Source: Candidatus Aerophobota bacterium (lineage in GTDB: Bacteria; Aerophobota; Aerophobia; Aerophobales; JAGHCO01). Taken from it: 11,756 bases of DNA. The notes beneath the pieces are model-generated. The model was not told where the DNA came from. It saw only the letters and a list, made by a program, of their open reading frames with translations, and searched no databases. This document shows positions 7,934 through 11,756 of this stretch, piece after piece. The translations under genes and the position numbers were made by a program. Location: the NCBI GenBank assembly GCA_021160405.1, contig JAGHCO010000120.1, forward strand, positions 1 through 11,756. The letters run 5' to 3'. Position 1 is the first letter of the stretch, and each line of letters starts with the position of its first letter.

Positions 7934-9271
7934 CTAACCTCTTCCTATGCATTTATAGATAAATCCAAGCTCTTTCATCTTTAAAGGGTCAAACATATTC
8001 CTACCATCTATAATTACAGGATTTACCATGAGCTTTTTTATCCTAAAAAAGTTAAGAGTTTTAAACTCATCCCATTCAGTAAGAATGACCAGAGCATTAG
8101 CTTCTTCGCTAACCTCATAAGGGTCGCTAACAAATACAACACCGGGAAGGAGCTCTTTAGCCTTTCCCATACTTGCAGGATCGTAGGCTTTTATTCTTGC
8201 TCCCTCCTTTTGCAGGATACTTATAACTTTCAAAGATGGGGCAAATCTCATATCATCAGTTCCCGGTTTAAACGATAGACCCAAAATTCCAATAGTTTTA
8301 TCCTTTATTATCCATAGAGTATCTCTTATTTTCTTAACTAAAAGTGCTGGCCTTTCTTTATTTATCCTCTCTACCTCTTTTAATAAGGTAAAGTCGTAGT
8401 TTAAATCCTTAGCTATTTTTATAAAAGCCTGAAGATCCTTAGGGAAACAAAATCCACCAAATCCTAATCCTGCTCTTAAAAAATGCCTTCCCACTCTCCT
8501 ATCAAGGCCAACACCTTCAGCTACCTTCTCAATATCTGCCCCCACCTTCTCACAGATATCGGAGATGGCATTGATAAAGGATATTTTCATGGCTAAAAAT
8601 GAGTTTGAGGCATGCTTTATTATCTCTGCGCTTTGAATATCGGTAACCACTAAGGGGACAGGATGGGGAGAAGATGGCTCTCTGAGGTTGGGATCAAATT
8701 GATGGTTGATGATAGGCTCATAGATCTTTTTCAAGATATCTGCTGGCCCCTCTTTTTCTACTCCAATCACAATTCGATCTGGATTTAAAAAATCAGCTAC
8801 TGCACTTCCCTCCCTTAGAAACTCTGGATTTGATGCAATATCAAAATCCACCTGAGAGTTGTACATCTTAAATACTCTCTTTATCCACTCCCCAGTTTTA
8901 ACGGGAACAGTGCTTTTCTCTACTACCAACTTAGAGGATGTGGCAAAGGAGGCAATCTGCCTTGCTACCTTCTCCACGCTGGAAAGATCTGCCTCTCCCC
9001 TTTCTTTAGGAGGTGTTCCCACACAGATAAAGATAACATCTGATTTTTCCACTCCTTCCTCAATAGATGTGGAAAATGTAAGATACCCCCTCCCCTTATT
9101 TCTTTGAACAAGCTCATTTAGTCCCACCTCATAAATAGGCATCTCCCCTCTTTTAAGCATGGCAATTTTTCTCTCATCGCTATCCACGCAAATTACTCTA
9201 TGACCCACTTCAGAAAAGCAAGTTCCTGTAACAAGACCTACATAACCTGTTCCTATAATGCATATCTTCAA
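7934..9271 (-). CDS. ugd: UDP-glucose 6-dehydrogenase
   Basis: This 445-residue enzyme makes UDP-glucuronate from UDP-glucose with two NAD+. The N-terminal NAD fold starts at once with IIGTGYVGLV (5-14). Other family blocks are GTPP (85-88), EKSTVPVKTG (118-127), SNPEFLREGSA (147-157), EIIKHASNSFLAMKISFIN (216-234) and the catalytic FGGFCFPKD (271-279) with Cys275. The C-terminal UDP-binding domain has GLSFKPGTDDMR (331-342). The usual GGSCFPKD reads GGFCFPKD here. About 14 extra residues (roughly 190-204, proline-rich) sit before the VTDIQSAE helix. The start is TTG: an in-frame TGA lies five codons upstream, no ATG fits, and GAAGG lies about nine bases before. It forms an operon with the decarboxylase downstream. 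Confidence 0.95.
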   Translation of the reverse strand: MKICIIGTGYVGLVTGTCFSEVGHRVICVDSDERKIAMLKRGEMPIYEVGLNELVQRNKGRGYLTFSTSIEEGVEKSDVIFICVGTPPKERGEADLSSVEKVARQIASFATSSKLVVEKSTVPVKTGEWIKRVFKMYNSQVDFDIASNPEFLREGSAVADFLNPDRIVIGVEKEGPADILKKIYEPIINHQFDPNLREPSSPHPVPLVVTDIQSAEIIKHASNSFLAMKISFINAISDICEKVGADIEKVAEGVGLDRRVGRHFLRAGLGFGGFCFPKDLQAFIKIAKDLNYDFTLLKEVERINKERPALLVKKIRDTLWIIKDKTIGILGLSFKPGTDDMRFAPSLKVISILQKEGARIKAYDPASMGKAKELLPGVVFVSDPYEVSEEANALVILTEWDEFKTLNFFRIKKLMVNPVIIDGRNMFDPLKMKELGFIYKCIGRG

Positions 9272-9309
9272 GGGGTCAAACCTTCATTTTTCAATTATCA
9301 GTTCTTTTA

Positions 9310-9346
9310 TTTTCGACAAAAATGTCGTCGATAAATTTATCGAAAA
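9310..9346. promoter_or_regulatory. Nested palindromes between the ATPase and ugd genes
   Basis: The perfect 16-bp palindrome TCGATAAATTTATCGA (9328-9343) overlaps the ATPase stop codon. Beside it is the hairpin CGACA-AAAA-TGTCG (9314-9327). A third, alternative pairing joins TTTTCGA (9310-9316) to TCGAAAA (9340-9346). No T-run follows on the minus strand, so it is not a typical terminator. It lies just downstream of a possible ugd promoter, which suggests an operator or an mRNA structure in the leader. Confidence 0.45.
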
Positions 9347-10500
9347 CGAAATTTTATCCACTCTGCAAATACAGAATCAACAATTTTATATATTCCCTCA
9401 GATTCTCTGTAAACTGCTCCTTTGTTTATCAGATGTTCTAAGGTTTTACTTACTATATTTGGATTTTCTCCAATTTTAACACATAGTTTGTTGAGCCTTT
9501 TAATCCCCTCTGCCCCCATAACCTTTAACAACAATCTTTCCTTCTCACTAAATTTGTAGAACTCCTCTGTAAATATGATATTACCTTCTTCTCTTAACAT
9601 TTCATAAAAACTCTTATTTATTGTATCTTCATTGATTTTCTTTTCTTCCCTTTTTTCTAAACATCTCCCAATGAATTGAACATAAAATGGTATTCCCTTA
9701 GTCAACTCATATAATCTATCAATGGCTGGAGGAGTTATACCCTTGTGTAGATTCTTTCTTAATAATTCTTCTATACTTGTTTTATCCAGAGGACCAATAT
9801 TTTTCACGATAAACTGTCTGTAAAAGGGTGAGGAAGGAGATAAAGTAACTATTTCCATAGTTTTTCTTATAGAACCGGATATACATAGTATGGTATTTTG
9901 AAGGTCTTCTTGAATGGTTCTTATCTTTCTTATTACCCCTTCCCCTATCCTCTTACCATTTTTCATCTCTATTAATGAGGGAAATTCATCTATGATTAAG
10001 ATAGAACGGACACCAAATTCTTGAGAAAGTTCTTCAACGAGTCTAAATATCCGCTCAATTAGATAATTTGCATTTAAGGGTTTTTCTTTTCTGGTAAATT
10101 CAATTTCTATTTCATCCATTACTCTGATATGGATACCCAGTGTCTTCAAGAAAGTATATATTTTATCCCGGGAGACTTTTACTATCTGAGATATTTTGTG
10201 TTTAACTGCAAATTCTCTTTTAAATGCATTAAGTATTTCCTCGGTTATTTCTCGGGAGAATTCGCATAAAGTATTTTCTACCAAATCCCAAAGAGAGAAA
10301 TAAATTACTACTACATTCTTTGCCTGGTTAAGTTTTCTGGAAACTTCTTTTAAAATGGAAGTTTTGCCCATTCTCCGAGGGCCAATAAGGGCAAATCCCA
10401 TTTGTAAATGAGGGTTAGTAAGAGTTCTTATTATTTCTCTTACTACTTTTTCTCTGTTAAAGAAATTTTCTCCTATCGCAGGTCTTAAAGTAAAAGCCAA
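9337..10500 (-). CDS. Archaeal-type (STAND-like) AAA ATPase with C-terminal winged helix
   Basis: This 387-residue protein resembles the archaeal ATPase family (PF01637 type), placed with the STAND NTPases; most members have no assigned function. An N-terminal FFNRE motif (13-17) precedes Walker A GPRRMGKTS (40-48). Walker B is ILIIDEFPSL (167-176), a sensor-like CISGS lies at 206-210 and GIPFYVQFIG at 269-278. The last 70 or so residues look like a winged helix (LLLKVMG to AEWIKFRF). No membrane segment is visible. The start is TTG, two codons after an in-frame TAA, with AAAGGAG ten bases upstream. A perfect promoter and two identical-design inverted repeats suggest tight regulation. Adjacency to an IS110-type transposase suggests accessory DNA. 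Signalling, transcriptional or defence roles are possible but unproven. Confidence 0.8.
   Translation of the reverse strand: MAFTLRPAIGENFFNREKVVREIIRTLTNPHLQMGFALIGPRRMGKTSILKEVSRKLNQAKNVVVIYFSLWDLVENTLCEFSREITEEILNAFKREFAVKHKISQIVKVSRDKIYTFLKTLGIHIRVMDEIEIEFTRKEKPLNANYLIERIFRLVEELSQEFGVRSILIIDEFPSLIEMKNGKRIGEGVIRKIRTIQEDLQNTILCISGSIRKTMEIVTLSPSSPFYRQFIVKNIGPLDKTSIEELLRKNLHKGITPPAIDRLYELTKGIPFYVQFIGRCLEKREEKKINEDTINKSFYEMLREEGNIIFTEEFYKFSEKERLLLKVMGAEGIKRLNKLCVKIGENPNIVSKTLEHLINKGAVYRESEGIYKIVDSVFAEWIKFRFR
9351..9380 (-). promoter_or_regulatory. Possible promoter for the ugd-uxs operon
   Basis: Within the 3' end of the ATPase gene the minus strand reads TTGATT (9375-9380), an 18-bp spacer and TAAAAT (9351-9356). 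The predicted start near 9344 falls at the edge of the 16-bp palindrome. The match is moderate. The operon could instead be read through from the ATPase promoter, since the gap between the genes is only 65 bp. Confidence 0.3.
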
Positions 10501-10571
10501 TTTGGTTTATCTCCTTTGTTTGGCTAAAGAAAAGGTCTAATCTCGTTTGTTCGGTTTATAGAGTCGTTGAG

Positions 10572-10588
10572 AGTTCACTGAGTGAACT
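10572..10588. promoter_or_regulatory. 17-bp palindrome in the ATPase leader (operator-like, copy 2)
   Basis: AGTTCACTGAGTGAACT is a perfect palindrome around one central base. Its half-sites and spacing, GTTCA-N5-TGAAC (10573-10587), are the same as in the inverted repeat on the transcription start. A further lone GTTCA lies at 10596-10600. It could also fold as a hairpin in the ATPase mRNA leader. Confidence 0.5.
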
Positions 10589-10657
10589 TTTTGCGGTTCA
10601 TCTCCTCAAGTAAAAATTCAGCAAAAGTGAAAAGAAGCTCTATTTTGAAGTAGTTTC

Positions 10658-10672
10658 GTTCAACTTATGAAC
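10658..10672. promoter_or_regulatory. Inverted repeat over the ATPase transcription start (operator-like, copy 1)
   Basis: GTTCA-ACTTA-TGAAC directly abuts the -10 box of the ATPase promoter and spans about -6 to +9. A protein bound here would block initiation. The centre lies 85 bp from the centre of the second copy, close to eight helical turns, so a DNA loop between two repressor dimers is geometrically possible. Confidence 0.5.
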
Positions 10673-10701
10673 ATTATACATTGATAAGGAAATATTGTCA
10701 A
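10673..10701 (-). promoter_or_regulatory. Perfect sigma-70 promoter of the ATPase gene
   Basis: The minus strand has TTGACA (10696-10701), an ideal 17-bp spacer and TATAAT (10673-10678). The start near 10666 gives a leader of about 165 nt. A promoter this strong implies either high expression or repression by a bound factor. Confidence 0.75.
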
Positions 10702-10721
10702 GCGGGATTGCTCATAGCTCA

Positions 10722-10738
10722 AATTGGTTCAATTGGTT
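10722..10738. repeat. Short tandem repeat AATTGGTT, period 9
   Basis: AATTGGTT occurs twice (10722-10729 and 10731-10738), separated by one C. It lies just upstream of the ATPase promoter, near where the insertion-sequence end may be. Its role is unknown, and chance is possible. Confidence 0.3.
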
Positions 10739-10810
10739 TGATTAGATTTTCTAAGATATGTCAAGTCCCTTTGCTCCCAGGCTAAAATATTGACATAGAG
10801 CTTATTAATA

Positions 10811-10852
10811 TAGATTTTCATTAAATTAATGACCAAAAGAACGAAAAATCTA
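10811..10852. repeat. Two-tier inverted repeat in the transposase 3' flank
   Basis: TAGATTTTC (10811-10819) pairs with GAAAAATCTA (10843-10852) with one bulged base. Inside lies the 13-bp palindrome CATTAAATTAATG (10819-10831), followed by an unpaired A-rich stretch. The composition is AT-rich, so chance pairing is possible, but the nesting and the extra direct copy of TAGATTTTC at 10743-10751 raise the odds of function. Confidence 0.35.
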
Positions 10853-10947
10853 ATTTTACCTAAAAATAAATCACGATGTATTTGATGTACTTTTTTTAGA
10901 TAAAACTTTCTGTATTCCTTTATATATAGGCATTAGAAAGATTCTAT

Positions 10948-10975
10948 TTGACAAATTCCTCAGATTAGTTAAAAT
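10948..10975 (+). promoter_or_regulatory. Candidate antisense promoter facing the transposase 3' end
   Basis: On the plus strand, TTGACA (10948-10953), a 16-bp spacer and TAAAAT (10970-10975) predict a start near 10982, directly into the antisense of the transposase gene. No plus-strand gene follows. Antisense RNAs restrain some insertion sequences (IS10, IS200), so a similar role is possible. In AT-rich DNA a chance match is also possible. Confidence 0.35.
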
Positions 10976-10984
10976 GTACTTGGT

Positions 10985-11756
10985 TTAAACTGAAGACGAT
11001 TCTATGGGAAGAATTGACTCTAATCTGAGGAGTTTGCCGCCTCTTGCATATTGGGGTTTGGTTCTTTCCTTTTTATTTAGGGGCATTCGCTTTCTATTAG
11101 AAAGTCTTTGACGTACCTCCTCAGGTACAAAGAACTGTTCTTTGATTATTTTTCTTCCTTCTTCTTTTGAGATGGGATTTCCATCAAGATCACGAATTAC
11201 ATAGTCTCGATCTTCTTTCATTGATCTGAGTATTCTAGGGATCATAGCTCTTACTACTCGGCAAACTGCTTTGGTATAATGATTCCCATATATTACCATT
11301 TGTTCATAGTAGATTTTACCCAACTGGGGATCAATAGTACGACCTACATCAGCTGCCAGAAACAAGGGTCCCTTAGCCATATTTGGTCCGGCCTTGGTCA
11401 TACGTAACCCTTTCTTTGAGGAAAGACCGGAGCTATCTTCCTTTGGGTAGTAACCTAAATAACCTACTGCTGACCTGGCAGAGGAAAACCTATTAGGATC
11501 TCCAATAGTTGAGGCAATAACTGCACCTGAAGTATCAGCTATACCAGGAAGACTGTTAGCTCTTTTCTTGGGAAAGCAGGTTTTATAAAGATCTTGCACT
11601 TTTTTGGTTACTTTATCTATCTCTTTTTGTAAGATCTTAAAAATTTTGAGCTCTGAGCGGATACGATCTTGAATATCACCGTAATCTACAGTATTATCTT
11701 CATTATCAAAGAGAACACAGGCTTTTTCAGCTCTTCTGTAGATTTTTTCTGCTAAG
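10985..11756 (-). CDS. IS110-family transposase, C-terminal 256 residues (5' end beyond window)
   Basis: The reading frame stays open from the TAA at 10985 to the right edge, so the gene starts outside the window; an internal GTG at 11599 is not the likely start. The visible part begins with a charged helical linker (about 11756-11560). The IS116/IS110/IS902 C-terminal domain follows, starting at LPGIADTSG, with RFSSARSAVGYLGYYP and the SSG...KKG...KAG block (11434-11380) that holds the family's catalytic serine. The usual GN before the helix reads GPN. The N-terminal RuvC-like DEDD domain is not in view. After the domain comes a basic tail of about 75 residues rich in K, R and E, longer than in many family members. 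IS110 enzymes act with a non-coding guide RNA. No frameshift is visible. Confidence 0.9.
   Translation of the reverse strand, partial: LAEKIYRRAEKACVLFDNEDNTVDYGDIQDRIRSELKIFKILQKEIDKVTKKVQDLYKTCFPKKRANSLPGIADTSGAVIASTIGDPNRFSSARSAVGYLGYYPKEDSSGLSSKKGLRMTKAGPNMAKGPLFLAADVGRTIDPQLGKIYYEQMVIYGNHYTKAVCRVVRAMIPRILRSMKEDRDYVIRDLDGNPISKEEGRKIIKEQFFVPEEVRQRLSNRKRMPLNKKERTKPQYARGGKLLRLESILPIESSSV

Larger units (their letters stand above)
10702..10984 (-). other. Non-coding 3' flank of the IS110-type transposase, candidate right end and guide RNA
   Basis: About 280 bp downstream of the transposase stop contain no ORF. In the IS1111 branch of the IS110 family, this flank encodes a structured guide RNA (seekRNA or bridge RNA); in the IS110 branch the RNA lies upstream of the transposase instead. 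Seen here are an orphan outward -35 (TTGACA on the minus strand, 10759-10764) with no -10 at normal spacing, TAGATTTTC copies at 10743-10751 and 10811-10819 with an inverted partner at 10843-10852, and repeats of GATGTA (10875-10889). The element boundary is not defined by the sequence alone. Confidence 0.35.
10702..11756 (-). mobile_element. IS110-family insertion sequence, partial
   Basis: The transposase and its 3' non-coding flank make up the visible part of an IS110-family element that runs off the right edge. The family usually lacks long terminal inverted repeats, so the inner boundary cannot be read from one copy. 10702 is only the outer limit set by the ATPase promoter. The element sits immediately upstream of the ATPase gene and could influence its expression. 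Confidence 0.5.

Noticed and set aside
10572..10592. Palindrome followed by T5, resembling an intrinsic terminator on the plus strand
   Set aside because: No plus-strand gene ends here, the stem is not GC-rich, and the same half-site design recurs at the promoter, which fits an operator better.
10598..10612. Mini-ORF of eight codons in the ATPase leader (ATG on the minus strand near 10602)
   Set aside because: The purine-rich stretch directly abuts the ATG, leaving no room for ribosome spacing, and the peptide is uninformative.
10790..10818. Plus-strand promoter with TTGACA at 10790-10795
   Set aside because: The nearest -10-like hexamers are at poor spacing (13-15 bp) and weak; no gene follows.
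11597..11599. GTG at 11599 as the true start of the transposase
   Set aside because: The same frame stays open to the window edge with family-like linker sequence, and the catalytic N-terminal domain must lie upstream.

Overview
The window is AT-rich bacterial DNA with six complete genes and one gene cut by the right edge. The replicative polymerase (DnaE), consensus sigma-70 promoters, strong Shine-Dalgarno sites and an HD-GYP signalling protein are all bacterial. An archaeal-type P-loop ATPase and a stand-alone LacD-type aldolase would fit an anaerobic, possibly thermophilic or subsurface lineage, such as one of the uncultured candidate phyla. I cannot name the lineage from the sequence alone.

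Layout. Positions 92-1183 (-) encode a class I LacD-family aldolase with its own near-perfect promoter. Positions 1293-3206 (-) encode a cytoplasmic PAS-PAS-GAF-HD-GYP protein, a likely cyclic-di-GMP phosphodiesterase. A 350-bp divergent intergenic region follows. It holds a promoter for each direction and an apparent ~240-nt leader for the HD-GYP gene. Positions 3557-6988 (+) encode DNA polymerase III alpha (DnaE), which keeps every PHP metal ligand I could assign and has an internal clamp-binding motif. It converges with only 14 bp of spacing on a two-gene sugar-nucleotide operon (-): UDP-glucose 6-dehydrogenase (7934-9271), then UDP-glucuronate decarboxylase (7003-7932). Together these convert UDP-glucose to UDP-xylose, a glycan precursor.

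The right quarter looks accessory. A 387-residue archaeal-type (STAND-like) ATPase with a C-terminal winged helix (9337-10500, -) has a perfect-consensus promoter. Two inverted repeats of the same design (GTTCA-N5-TGAAC) lie in its control region, one on the predicted transcription start and one 85 bp downstream in the leader. Next to it is the 3' part of an IS110-family transposase (10985 to beyond 11756, -), followed by about 280 bp of non-coding DNA. In the IS1111 branch of that family, this is where the guide (seek/bridge) RNA is encoded.

The most interesting signals are the paired operators of the ATPase gene, the possible IS110 guide-RNA end with an orphan outward -35 and repeats, the intact PHP site of DnaE, and the nested palindromes between the ATPase and the UDP-sugar operon. 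I saw no tRNA, rRNA or CRISPR array.
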